A program made the position numbers and the translations under genes. From Mycobacterium heidelbergense (GTDB taxonomy: Bacteria; Actinomycetota; Actinomycetes; Mycobacteriales; Mycobacteriaceae): a DNA stretch of 64,000 bases. The stretch covers positions 1,736,001 to 1,800,000 of the forward strand of contig NZ_AP022615.1 of the NCBI RefSeq assembly GCF_010730745.1. Direction: 5' to 3'. The notes beneath the pieces are model-generated. The model was not told where the DNA came from, ran no database searches, and saw nothing but the letters and a program-made list of their open reading frames with translations. Below are positions 8,886 through 17,140 of this stretch, piece after piece (the first letter of the stretch is position 1; each line of letters opens with the position of its first letter).

Positions 8886-9409
8886 CGGATCTGCGCTTTG
8901 ACGCGATAGACCGAAAGCACCGGCTCCAATATTTCGATTCGGGCGTCCGCGCTCTCGATGATTGGCTTCGCAGGGAAGCTCTTGCAGCCCACCGTGGAGG
9001 TTTGTCGAGAACCCACGTCTCCACAGAACGCGACGATGACGAGTTCGTCGTCCAGGGTTACTTCACCCTTGCTCCGACGATTGTCACGGAGCAGATACCT
9101 GGCAGCAGTGGGAGCCGAAGGGAGGGCTATCCCTCGTACGTGCTAGCCAAGCTGGCACGCAACCTAAACGTGGCGGGCACAGGACACGGCGCCGAACTGC
9201 TCGCAGAAGCGGTGGTCAAGACCGTGGAAGCAGCCGATGCGGCTGGCGGAAGGTTCCTCGTCGTAGACCCGCATTTCCGCGATTTGACACCCGAAGGTGC
9301 CGAAAGCTTGCGCACGTTCTACCGTAAGTACGGCTTCGCGGATCTTGAGGAATCGAACCGAATGTACGTGACTATTAGCACCCTGCGACGGGAGTTGGCC
9401 GGCAAGTGA
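8882..9409 (+). CDS. GNAT acetyltransferase, likely TacT-like toxin
   Basis: This 175-residue single-domain GNAT protein resembles the TacT/AtaT toxins that acetylate the amino group of charged tRNAs and stop translation. Supporting features are the N-terminal DSGVRALDDWLRREA helix, the strand VQGYFTLAP, the conserved segment LAKLARNLNV before the acetyl-CoA loop AGTGHGAELL, and the C-terminal RTFYRKYGF. The start is the TTG at 8882, which overlaps the stop of the small upstream gene and favours coupled translation. An ordinary N-acetyltransferase role cannot be excluded, but size, motif order and the coupled small partner favour a toxin. Confidence 0.75.
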   Translation: MTDLRFDAIDRKHRLQYFDSGVRALDDWLRREALAAHRGGLSRTHVSTERDDDEFVVQGYFTLAPTIVTEQIPGSSGSRREGYPSYVLAKLARNLNVAGTGHGAELLAEAVVKTVEAADAAGGRFLVVDPHFRDLTPEGAESLRTFYRKYGFADLEESNRMYVTISTLRRELAGK

Positions 9410-9632
9410 CGCCATCTCGGCGTCGTTTAGATGACCGCGAGCCGGTCGTCGGTCGATCACGATAGGACACCGAAGCAGCTTACCGCGCAGTCGCTTTCAG
9501 CCCGGTAGCATGCCGCTGCGGGCGTGCTACGTCGAGCCGCGCTTGCCTTGACTCGGATTCCGTTGCCCAGCAGGACAACACGTAAAGGCATCGACGGGCC
9601 GGCCGCTGATGTCGGCAACCGGGTCGAAATCT

Positions 9633-9887
9633 TTATCCACCCCCAAGACCCTCAGCCGCGCCGTCGATGAGGATCTCCCGGATGCGACCGGCTTCGCCGG
9701 GCAGACGATGCACCAAGGCATTCCAAACGAATTCATAGTCCACGTGGTCGTATTTATGAGCAACATCGACACTCCCCTCCACAATCAGGACACACTCCTG
9801 GAGGAAGCCGGGCCGAGTGTCATCTGGCCGATATTGGGTCGCGTACTCGCGGGCCGCTGCGCACCCGGCTGACAAACGCACCAACAA
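9633..9887 (-). pseudogene. HepT-like (DUF86, HEPN) remnant
   Basis: An 84-residue minus-strand frame contains VAHKYDHVDYEFVWNAL followed by RLPGEAGRIREIL. This resembles the C-terminal half of HepT-type HEPN ribonuclease toxins, where an R-x4-6-H motif precedes a Y-D-x-VD-x-E segment. Here His is present but the Arg of the catalytic motif is not evident. The N-terminal helices are short or absent, and no MntA-type nucleotidyltransferase antitoxin is next to it. I read it as a degraded toxin gene left on the island. The family call is tentative. Confidence 0.4.
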
Positions 9888-9890
9888 AAA

Positions 9891-9928
9891 CGATTGGCCC
9901 CCTGCTTGTCTAGCTAGGGGGCCAATCG
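9891..9928 (-). terminator. Hairpin terminator of porin-family gene 3
   Basis: The 13-bp arms CGATTGGCCCCCT and its complement enclose a 12-base loop. The plus strand has AAAAA immediately to the left, giving a U-run after the hairpin on the minus-strand transcript. This makes it the most classical intrinsic terminator of the three. Confidence 0.85.
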
Positions 9929-9969
9929 CCGTTGGTGGTCGCCGCTCGCATGGCGACCTCCGCGGGACT

Positions 9970-11214
9970 CTAGAGCGCTTTGAGCAGGGTCAGGAGCAGC
10001 GTCCCGATCTGGGCTCCGATGTTGCCCAACGCCGACCCGACCTGGCCGGTGAAGTTACCGATTAGCGACCCCAAAGGGGCCAGGGCCGCCGGGACGCCCT
10101 GCAACGCGGTGGCCAAACCACCCAGACTGGGGAACGTCTGGCTAAAGATCGTGCCCAAATCGGTCGTCATGGTGTTCCACAAGCTAGTGAGCTGAGTCTG
10201 CACCGTGCTGCCAAAGGTGTTGAACGCGCCCGGAAGAAGGCTCGATGTGTTCTGTCCGGCCTTGGCCCCGATCGATTGCGCGAGCAATGGGGGAACCAGC
10301 CCGAAGCTGGAAAGAACACCGCCGTTGCTGGGGGAAGTGCTGAGTAGCCCGGTAAGTGTGCTGCCTGAGATCGGATTGAAGAACCCGTTGAGGAGGTTGC
10401 CGGTGAGGTTGGCCGGAGCATTGACGATCGCGCTCAGCGCCCCCGCCGGGTCCCCGGCCTGCACCGCGTTGATCACCCCCTGAGCAGTAAGGGCAAACGC
10501 GTCAGGAACAATCGCTCCGAAGTACTCGATCGAAATCAAACTCGTATCGAACAAGACTTGCGTCGAGGAGAGCTCCGTGACCAATTTGCCAAAGTTCGTG
10601 GCGATGTCGCCGACGAGCGCCAGGGCTGGGACGAAGTTCTCACCGGCGCTTAATATTAAGCTGAGCTCGAGGCTAGTCCAGGTATTCACCGCTCCGAAGA
10701 GGTTCCCCGCAGCGAGGTCGGTCCCCGCGGTGAACATTCGTGCGGCCACGCCAGTTGCAGGCCTTGCCAAGCTGTTCCAAAACGAGGTGCCGGCGGTATT
10801 GATCGCCTTGGCCAATATGTTGCCGAAGCCGAGCTCATTGATCACGACCTGCGATGCCACCGGAAGTGGATCCGCGAGCCATTTCTGTCCGAGCAGACCG
10901 ATGTTGTTGGCTGCGGTCTGCAAGACGTTGGCCCAGGTTGTGATGGGGTTGATGAAGACGCCGACGGTGGCTGCGGGCACACTGGCCACAGCGGCTCCGC
11001 TGGCCAGGGAGGCGAGTTCGTTTTCCACGCCGGCGAACAAGTCGATCACGCTGCTGGCAGCGTCGGTGAGCTGGATCTCCGTGACGCTCACTGTGCGTAA
11101 CTGTTGGGCTAAGTGAAGATCGGGTAGGTGCTGGGCCATGGGGCCGGCGGCAATAACAGCGGCGCTGGCCAGGGCTACTCCAGCGGTGATGTGGGGGCGG
11201 GCTGCGAGGTCCAC
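9970..11214 (-). CDS. GjpA-like secreted porin-family protein, copy 3
   Basis: The third paralogue, 414 residues, starts at GTG 11214 six bases after AGGAG. It is closest to copy 1 over its whole length and shares segments such as NPITTWANVLQTAANNIG. It keeps the full tail GSALGNIGAQIGTLLLTL, which exposes the frameshift in copy 1. A signal peptide is likely at residues 1-30. The rest is hydrophobic/small-residue rich, without catalytic motifs. An envelope location and porin-type role come from the family only. This is the only copy with both an intact end and a terminator with a U-tract. Confidence 0.65.
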   Translation of the reverse strand: MDLAARPHITAGVALASAAVIAAGPMAQHLPDLHLAQQLRTVSVTEIQLTDAASSVIDLFAGVENELASLASGAAVASVPAATVGVFINPITTWANVLQTAANNIGLLGQKWLADPLPVASQVVINELGFGNILAKAINTAGTSFWNSLARPATGVAARMFTAGTDLAAGNLFGAVNTWTSLELSLILSAGENFVPALALVGDIATNFGKLVTELSSTQVLFDTSLISIEYFGAIVPDAFALTAQGVINAVQAGDPAGALSAIVNAPANLTGNLLNGFFNPISGSTLTGLLSTSPSNGGVLSSFGLVPPLLAQSIGAKAGQNTSSLLPGAFNTFGSTVQTQLTSLWNTMTTDLGTIFSQTFPSLGGLATALQGVPAALAPLGSLIGNFTGQVGSALGNIGAQIGTLLLTLLKAL

Positions 11215-12621
11215 GACCATCTCCTTTGTAAATTCTGGATAATGACGAATTGAATGTAGCTGTGAAATATTGCGAACGAATCGTGACAACAAAATAGACA
11301 ATTCACTGCGACGATAAACGAATGCAGCAAAACCAGCCCGAAATGCCCAGAAGCTACTACCCAAATTAGGCGAAATGGAAGGCCTCATCAAAATCATTTA
11401 TTGACAGCATTCGAGCAGCGTGACACGACATCATTGCCGGGTGTGGACAACGCCTTGATGGCAGTGTCTCGATCCGCTCATGGCCAGGCAGTCGGCTCCC
11501 CGTCACCATGCCGGTGGATTTCACCGGTCGGCGCCACAGGATGCTGACGCGAGCGGGCGAAAAAAGCAGTCATAAGGCTTGTCCGTATCGCCACGGCACA
11601 AGGAAGTACTCATCGAGGGTCCGGAGGAGCCCATGGCGGGTCAGCGCCCACCAAGACCGGAGAGCGCCGGTGTGTGCTTGGGGCACAGGCTAATACCGAT
11701 CAGGTTTGGTGACCGGGCACACCACACCCACCACTTTCTTGGGGTGGGCCGTAAACGGTGCGCACCGAGATGGCCCCGCCGGCGATCACGGTCAGGTGAT
11801 CGCCGGCGGGTCAGCCAACCCGGAACAGCAGTGGGGCCCGGTGGGTGCGGGAAGGGTTGTCGTCGCCGACCGTTAGCTGGCTGTCACAGATCAGGTGGAC
11901 TGCAGATCAATGTGCATCGCGAGGCCATCGTGGCGCGGCGTGTAGCGGCGGTGATCGGGCGGCGCCGCGGTGACGAACGCGGCCCGGCCGCGTCAGTGTC
12001 GGCGGCGAAGCGCCGTCCATCAGCAAACGCCAAAGTTTTCACTATACCCTGGCAAACAATTGTATTGCTGCGACAATAGCTATCTCATATGTGGGGGGAA
12101 TGCGGACCGTTTGGTTACTGATAGGTAGTATCGTATTTAACTATTATGACGGGGTTTAGAGTTTGCTATCCACGTGTTGATAACGTGACTAGCAGGTGTT
12201 TTCCTACTCTACCAAGATTGCGGCACCACACGTTCTTGAACCGATCACACAAAGCCTCTCGAAAGTGCCACGGGCTTAGGTTCTTCACAGGTACGTCCAG
12301 CTCACGGGCCTGTCTGACGTCGACTCCACACCGCGCGCAGACGCCATGCCAGACAAGCCGAGCAAGAGCCTCACCTCGCCGGACACCCTCCCCCACCGCG
12401 AACCGCAGGTGTCCGAGGGACTATGCAAACACCGCGTCTCTAAGCCTGGATCCACCGATCGACTGTGGTCTTGGTGGTGAGTGGCATCGGTAGGGCTGGG
12501 GACGTGGTCGATCGCCCGACCTTGAGCCGATAAGCCGACCGACCCTCCGCCGCCCGAAGCTCTGGGCGACCACCGCGGTCCTTCCCGCGTCGGTGTGCTT
12601 CGCGTCGGCAATACTGGATCG
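11215..12621. other. Gene-poor upstream region of cassette 3 and lipW leader
   Basis: Bases 11215-12330 are homologous to the upstream regions of the other two cassettes. Bases 12166-12396 on the minus strand keep an open frame of 76 codons containing NLSPWHFREALCDRFKNVW, partly preserved in copy 1. I do not recognise it and regard it as a possible gene remnant. Bases 12331-12621 are unique and precede lipW. I see no other gene. Confidence 0.5.
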
Positions 12622-13527
12622 ATGCCGGACAATGACGTTCACCCCGACCTGCGCCGCATCGCCCGCATCGCCCCGCGACGCATGATCGGTCCCCGGAGCC
12701 TGCCGGTCATGCGGGCATTGAGCGGGCTGACCGGTCGGCTTCGTAGGCCCGGCGTGGACGGCGACGTCGAGGTGGTCACCCTGGGATCCGGGGCCGGCGT
12801 TCGGCTGTTCCGGCCCGTCGGCGTGAGCGAACCCACGGCCGCGCTGCTGTGGATCCACGGCGGCGGATACGTGATCGGCACCGCCCAGCAGGACGACAGG
12901 CTGTGCCGACGGTTCAGCGGACAGCTGGGCATCACCGTCGCGTCGGTGGAATACCGCCTGGCGCCCGAACATCCGTATCCCGTTCCGCTGGAAGACTGCT
13001 ATTCGGCGTTGGCGTGGCTGGCCGGCCTGCCCGCGGTGGACCGGGGCCGGGTGGCGATCGGCGGCGCCAGCGCCGGCGGTGGCCTTGCGGCGGCACTGGC
13101 CCTGTTGGCGCGAGACCGCGGCGAGGTCATCCCGGCGTTGCAGCTGTTGGCGTATCCGATGCTGGACGACCGAAGTTCGTCGACCGCCGGCAACGCCAAC
13201 TACCGGCTGTGGGACGCGCGCAGCAACCACTTCGGCTGGACGGCCTACCTCGGCGATGCCGACCCGCAGGTCGCCGTCCCCGGACGCCGCGACGACCTGA
13301 GCGGGCTGCCGCCGGCGTGGATCGGCGTCGGAACCAACGACCTGTTTCACGACGAAGACCTAACCTACGCCGAACGCCTGACCAAGGCCGGCGTCCCGTG
13401 CCAGGTCGAAGTCGTTCCGGGCGCCTTCCACGGCTTCGACTTGTTGGCGCCGAAAGCCCAAGTGTCACAGCGGTTTTTCGACAGCCAGTGCGCAAGTTTG
13501 GGCGCAGCGCTCGCCCCGGCGGGCTGA
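12622..13527 (+). CDS. lipW: Alpha/beta hydrolase, LipW-like esterase
   Basis: This 301-residue esterase belongs to the hormone-sensitive-lipase (GDXG) family. It shows the oxyanion motif HGGGY at about 77-81, the nucleophile motif GGASAGG around residue 150, the acid in GTNDLFHDED near 240 and the His in AFHGFD near 270. These enzymes hydrolyse short-chain acyl esters. The ATG at 12622 gives MPDNDVHPDLRRIA, which matches the N-terminus I recall for LipW (Rv0217c); an upstream in-frame start at 12595 is less likely. It ends seven bases before the convergent amidohydrolase gene. It marks the return to conserved synteny after the cassette region. Confidence 0.8.
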   Translation: MPDNDVHPDLRRIARIAPRRMIGPRSLPVMRALSGLTGRLRRPGVDGDVEVVTLGSGAGVRLFRPVGVSEPTAALLWIHGGGYVIGTAQQDDRLCRRFSGQLGITVASVEYRLAPEHPYPVPLEDCYSALAWLAGLPAVDRGRVAIGGASAGGGLAAALALLARDRGEVIPALQLLAYPMLDDRSSSTAGNANYRLWDARSNHFGWTAYLGDADPQVAVPGRRDDLSGLPPAWIGVGTNDLFHDEDLTYAERLTKAGVPCQVEVVPGAFHGFDLLAPKAQVSQRFFDSQCASLGAALAPAG

Positions 13528-13534
13528 TCGCCGG

Positions 13535-14839
13535 TCACATGGCGAAGTAAGCGAGCTCACCGCCGATGATGGTGGCCGCCACCATGCCGGCGTCGAGTTC
13601 GGCCAGCGCCACCACGGGCGGCTCGGTCAGCACGCAGAGGTCCCCCGGCTCTCCGGCCTCGACGGTCCGCGCCCGCCCCGGTTGATCCGGGCGGCCCAGG
13701 AACATCGTCAAAGCCGTTAGCGCCGAAACACATTCGTTCGCGTTGAGGACGGCGCCGCTCGGCGTGGTGCGGTGCACGGCGGCGCGCATCGCCGTCCACG
13801 GGTCGCCGTGGCCGAACGGCATGTCGGTGGACAGGGCGACTGGCACCCTGGCGTTCAACAGGGATGCGACGCGCCACAGCTGGCGGTGCTCGGCGACGGG
13901 GACCTCGGCGAGGTACTGATCGCCGCGCTCGGCGACGAAGTTGGGCTGGGTGACCACCGTGACTCCGAGGTCGGCGAGATCGGCCAGGCTGTCGTCGGGC
14001 ACCACGGCGGCATGCTCGATGCGATCCAGCGGATGGCCACCTGCGGCGCGCAGGGCCGCGATCGTGACGACGAGTTGGGCGGCGGTCACGCAGTGCACGG
14101 CGACCGGCCGGCCCGCGTCGTGGTGATCGGTGATCCATTGGGCGAGGCCCTCCAGGTCGAGGCGATCGTCCTGCAGGATCTTCTTACCCGGCGACAGAAA
14201 CCGCAGCCGCGGCCGGAATTCGCCGCGGCGGTGTGCCACCAACAGCGCGACCATGTCGTCGGCGTCGAGGTCGGGGGTGGCGTCGGTGACCCCGGTGACG
14301 CCGGTCGCGGTGATGCGGCGACCCAGTTCGGCCAGGTCGGTTTCGCGCCGCGCCAGCGCGTCCGACCAGGCGCGATCGGCGCTGCGCAGTCGCCCGTCTG
14401 GATGCTCGGCCATGCCGACCCGGCCCAGCGCCTCGGAGTTGAGGATCCACAGCACACCGCTGCGGTGCTGGATGCGCACCGGGACGTCGCGCACGACGGC
14501 ATCGAGGGTGGTGCGGTCCAGCTCGCCGGCGACCGACTCGTGGTAGCCGACGGCGCGAATCCACCCGTCGGGGCCCGGCGTGGCGTTCGAGAGCAGTTGT
14601 GTCAGTTGAGCTTTGGTGCTGACGCCGGGCGGCCCGACGAAGAACGAGTCCAGCGCGGAGGCCGCCGAGCGCAGGTGCACGTGGTGGTCATAAAGCCCCG
14701 GCAGGACGGTGCCGCCGCCGGCGTAGAGCACGCCCTCCCCGGGGCTGGCGGCCAGGTCGTCACCCAGCTCCTCGATCCGCGCGCCGACCCGGATGTCGGT
14801 GATCCTCCCGTCCAGCAGCGCGGCTCGCCGAATCAGCAT
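13535..14839 (-). CDS. Amidohydrolase family protein (YtcJ-like)
   Basis: This metal-dependent hydrolase of 434 residues starts at ATG 14839 (MLIRRAALLDG), within the end of the CoA-transferase gene (ATGCTGA, 7-base overlap). Amidohydrolase motifs run in order: the start of the barrel with GLYDHHVHL (HxH metal ligands), VAVHCVT, RIEHAAVV (His) and the final acid in STDMPFGHGDPW. The small sandwich domain is formed by the N- and C-terminal parts. Such enzymes cleave amide or similar C-N bonds; the substrate is not predictable. Coupling with a CaiB-type CoA-transferase suggests a shared catabolic pathway. Confidence 0.8.
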   Translation of the reverse strand: MLIRRAALLDGRITDIRVGARIEELGDDLAASPGEGVLYAGGGTVLPGLYDHHVHLRSAASALDSFFVGPPGVSTKAQLTQLLSNATPGPDGWIRAVGYHESVAGELDRTTLDAVVRDVPVRIQHRSGVLWILNSEALGRVGMAEHPDGRLRSADRAWSDALARRETDLAELGRRITATGVTGVTDATPDLDADDMVALLVAHRRGEFRPRLRFLSPGKKILQDDRLDLEGLAQWITDHHDAGRPVAVHCVTAAQLVVTIAALRAAGGHPLDRIEHAAVVPDDSLADLADLGVTVVTQPNFVAERGDQYLAEVPVAEHRQLWRVASLLNARVPVALSTDMPFGHGDPWTAMRAAVHRTTPSGAVLNANECVSALTALTMFLGRPDQPGRARTVEAGEPGDLCVLTEPPVVALAELDAGMVAATIIGGELAYFAM

Positions 14840-16035
14840 GACAGGCAGTGCCTTTCGGATACCATGCGGCGCACGGCGCCGTTGTCGGCTCCGAGTTCGG
14901 CCGCCGGATGGCATGCGGGCGGCGCCTGCGGTGGCGGGGCCGGGTCCCCCGAGACCGACGGCCCGACGGGCAGCGCCGCGTAGGTCGCGGCGACGTTGGC
15001 CATCGACACGTGGATCAATTCGCCGCCGCCCCGGCTCAGCGAGTCGGCCACCGCCAGGGCCGCTTCCAGCCCGGCCAGCGGGTCGGCGATGGCGTCGCCG
15101 CAGAACACCGGCCCTTTTACATCGGCACCGGCGGCGGCGCGGACCAGGCCACCGGCCACCGCGGCGTCGTCGCCGAACGCGGGTCTGTGGTCGTCGTATC
15201 CGGTGATGCGCAACCAGATTCGGCCCGGCCGGGGTGCGACGTGGTCCGGCCCCAGCCGGCGCCGTGCCAGCGCCGTGGGGCGCGAGCCTTCGATCACGAT
15301 GTCGGCGGCGGCGAGCAGCTCGCGCAGCTCGTCGGCCTGGTCGTCGAAATCGATGCAGTAGGACAGCTTTTGGCTATTGATCCAGTCGTAGAACGCGCGG
15401 TTGCCGGCCCGGGTGCCGTCGAGGCGGCGCGGGCTTTCGACCTTGACGACGGTGGCTCCGGCGCGGGCCAGCAGGCGCCCGCACAGCGGGCCCGCCCACA
15501 TCGACGAGAGATCGGCCACCAGCAGGCCCGCGGGCCCCCGCGTCGTCGCCCGGGGGCCCAGCCGGTCTATCCGCGGCCCTCGCGGCGCGGCCTCACCGAG
15601 ACCGGCCGCCGGGATGTCGAGCAGGGCGGCCCGCTCGGTGATCGCGGACACCGGATGCGTTGCGGCCCAACGCCGCAGGGTCGGCCAGGGGTCGGCGGCG
15701 ACTTCGTCGGCCTGCAGCAGCGCGGGCACGGCCGCGACATCGTCGGGGCGCGACAGCGTGATCGCGCACCAGCCGTCCCGGGCCGCCAGCAACCGGGTGG
15801 CGCCGCCGGCCGACACGCGGCCGCGGCGGGTCAGCCCGAGCAATGCGGCCCGGCCGGTCAGCACGCCGGCCGCGTCGACGGCGATATCCAGTCGCCGACC
15901 GACCGCGGCGGCCACCCGCTCGGCGCGGGCCAGGACGTTGGCGCGGGAGAAGTCGGGCGGCCCGTCGGGCAGTCCCGTCAGGTAGGCCAGCCCGCTGCTT
16001 CCCCACCTCGACACGGCCGAGCTCACGCCCACCAT
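14833..16035 (-). CDS. CaiB/BaiF-family (type III) CoA-transferase
   Basis: This 400-residue protein carries the type III CoA-transferase fold in its C-terminal half: LLVADLSSMWAGPLCGRLLA, then VVKVESPRR, and FCGDAIADPLAGLEAALAV in the second part. The N-terminal 150 residues are a diverged half-domain. Family members move CoA between acyl thioesters and free acids. I chose ATG 16035; a GTG at 16026 with GGTGG before it is also possible. It is divergent from the tautomerase gene. The palindrome at 16084-16101 lies in the shared promoter region, so the TetR protein may control both sides. Confidence 0.75.
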   Translation of the reverse strand: MVGVSSAVSRWGSSGLAYLTGLPDGPPDFSRANVLARAERVAAAVGRRLDIAVDAAGVLTGRAALLGLTRRGRVSAGGATRLLAARDGWCAITLSRPDDVAAVPALLQADEVAADPWPTLRRWAATHPVSAITERAALLDIPAAGLGEAAPRGPRIDRLGPRATTRGPAGLLVADLSSMWAGPLCGRLLARAGATVVKVESPRRLDGTRAGNRAFYDWINSQKLSYCIDFDDQADELRELLAAADIVIEGSRPTALARRRLGPDHVAPRPGRIWLRITGYDDHRPAFGDDAAVAGGLVRAAAGADVKGPVFCGDAIADPLAGLEAALAVADSLSRGGGELIHVSMANVAATYAALPVGPSVSGDPAPPPQAPPACHPAAELGADNGAVRRMVSERHCLSC

Positions 16036-16083
16036 TGTGCGCGCGGCTCGCGGCGGAACGCCGCGTGGCAACCCGGGCTTGAG

Positions 16084-16101
16084 TTAGTGATCAATCACTA
16101 A
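16084..16101. promoter_or_regulatory. Palindromic operator, probably for the TetR regulator
   Basis: TTAGTGAT-CA-ATCACTAA is a perfect 8-bp inverted repeat, followed by a further half-site-like TATAGTGAC. It is centred between the CoA-transferase and tautomerase genes, and a TetR gene follows the tautomerase. The local AT-rich run would fit a promoter under repression. Confidence 0.65.
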
Positions 16102-16139
16102 TATAGTGACGACATCACGCCTCGTGGAAAGGGAAAGCC

Positions 16140-16589
16140 ATGCCGCACTTGCAGCTGGACACCGCGGGTTTCTATTCGGTCGACGTCAAGCGCGAATTCG
16201 CCCGTCGGCTCGGCGAGGTCTATGCCCGGCAGATGCAGACCTCCGCCGACATCGTCGACGTGACGATCCGCGAGCACGGCCCGGGCGGGGTGTGGCGGTG
16301 CGGGGACGAACCGCATCCGTCGGCCGTGCTGTCGTGCGACATCAGGCGGGGACGGACGGCGGACCAACGCGCCCGGTTGGCCGACGCTCTGGTCGACGTC
16401 GCGGTGCAGGTCCTCGGCGCCGACGACCGCTACTTCAACGTGGAATTCACCCAGCACGACGGGGACGAGATCTACAGCGCCGTCGAGATCGACGGCGTGG
16501 TCCACCGCGGCCTCGCGCCCGACTGGAGCCCGTCGGAGGCCACAACGCCTCTGCGGGAACAGATCCGCTCCGAGGCGCACGGCGGTTAG
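16140..16589 (+). CDS. Tautomerase-superfamily protein
   Basis: A 149-residue protein starts with Met-Pro, so a catalytic N-terminal proline is exposed after Met removal, as in 4-oxalocrotonate tautomerase relatives. The first half resembles one tautomerase beta-alpha-beta unit. The segment LSCDIRRGRTADQRARLADA is like the helix after the strand of the second unit. The ATG follows GGAAAGGGAAAG. It sits 11 bases before the TetR gene, and a palindromic operator lies upstream. A role in degrading an aromatic or unsaturated acid that feeds the neighbouring CoA enzymes is plausible but unproven. Confidence 0.65.
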   Translation: MPHLQLDTAGFYSVDVKREFARRLGEVYARQMQTSADIVDVTIREHGPGGVWRCGDEPHPSAVLSCDIRRGRTADQRARLADALVDVAVQVLGADDRYFNVEFTQHDGDEIYSAVEIDGVVHRGLAPDWSPSEATTPLREQIRSEAHGG

Positions 16590-16600
16590 TCGCGGTGCGG

Positions 16601-17140
16601 ATGAGCGCCGAGGACCGGCGCGAGGAGGTGCTGCACGCGGCGATCATCGAGTTCGCGCACCGCGGCTTCGGTGCGACCTCGACCGAGGCCATTGCCCGGC
16701 GCGCGGACGTGTCCCAGCCGTACCTGTTTCGGCTTTTCGCCGGCAAGCGCGACCTCTTCCTCCAGTGCGTGGAGCGGTCCTTTCGGCACACCGAGGACTC
16801 GTTGCGGGAATCGGCACGCGGACTCACCGGGCCGGACGCGATCACCGCGATGGGCCGCCGCTACCGGGAGCTGATCACCGACTCCGCATACGTCCAGTTT
16901 CAGCTGCAGCTGTATTCCGCCGCGCCCGACGATCCGTGCGGCCGCGAATTGGGCCGTCACCACCTGGCCAGCCTGTGGCGCATGGTCGCCGACGTCACGG
17001 GCGAGGACCCGACGGAGGTCACCCGGTTCCTGTCCACCGGGATGCTGCTCAACGTCCTTGCCGCCCTGGGCATCCCGCACGAAGCCGACCGGCATGACCT
17101 GCCGGGCTCGCTGGAAGCGTGGGCCCGCGGCGCCGGTTAG
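16601..17140 (+). CDS. TetR-family transcriptional regulator
   Basis: This 179-residue regulator has the TetR N-terminal helix-turn-helix at about 10-55: GFGATSTEAIARRADVSQPY then LFRLFAGKRDLF. The C-terminal ligand domain is variable. ATG 16601 is preferred; GTG 16595 is in frame and possible. It lies directly behind the tautomerase gene, and its stop overlaps the stop of the convergent hydratase gene by four bases. The palindrome at 16084-16101 is the natural binding-site candidate. The ligand could be an acyl-CoA or aromatic acid, given the neighbours. Confidence 0.85.
   Translation: MSAEDRREEVLHAAIIEFAHRGFGATSTEAIARRADVSQPYLFRLFAGKRDLFLQCVERSFRHTEDSLRESARGLTGPDAITAMGRRYRELITDSAYVQFQLQLYSAAPDDPCGRELGRHHLASLWRMVADVTGEDPTEVTRFLSTGMLLNVLAALGIPHEADRHDLPGSLEAWARGAG

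Larger units (their letters stand above)
9891..12330. repeat. Cassette copy 3 of the threefold direct repeat
   Basis: This is the third copy of the module, about 5.0 kb from copy 2 and in the same orientation. It runs from the terminator at 9891 through the porin gene and its conserved upstream kilobase. Similarity with copies 1 and 2 stops about 12320-12330, just before the lipW region, while copies 1 and 2 share about 150 bp more. Confidence 0.75.

Noticed and set aside
13772..14983. Long plus-strand open frame of 403 codons
   Set aside because: It lies fully opposite the amidohydrolase and CoA-transferase genes, has Arg/Gly/Asp/His-biased composition typical of antisense frames in GC-rich DNA, and shows no family motif.
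16024..16071. Start of the CoA-transferase at 16071
   Set aside because: The extra N-terminal residues (MPRGVPPRAARTM) are Arg/Pro-rich and extend toward the palindromic operator. A start at 16035 or 16026 leaves a normal promoter space.
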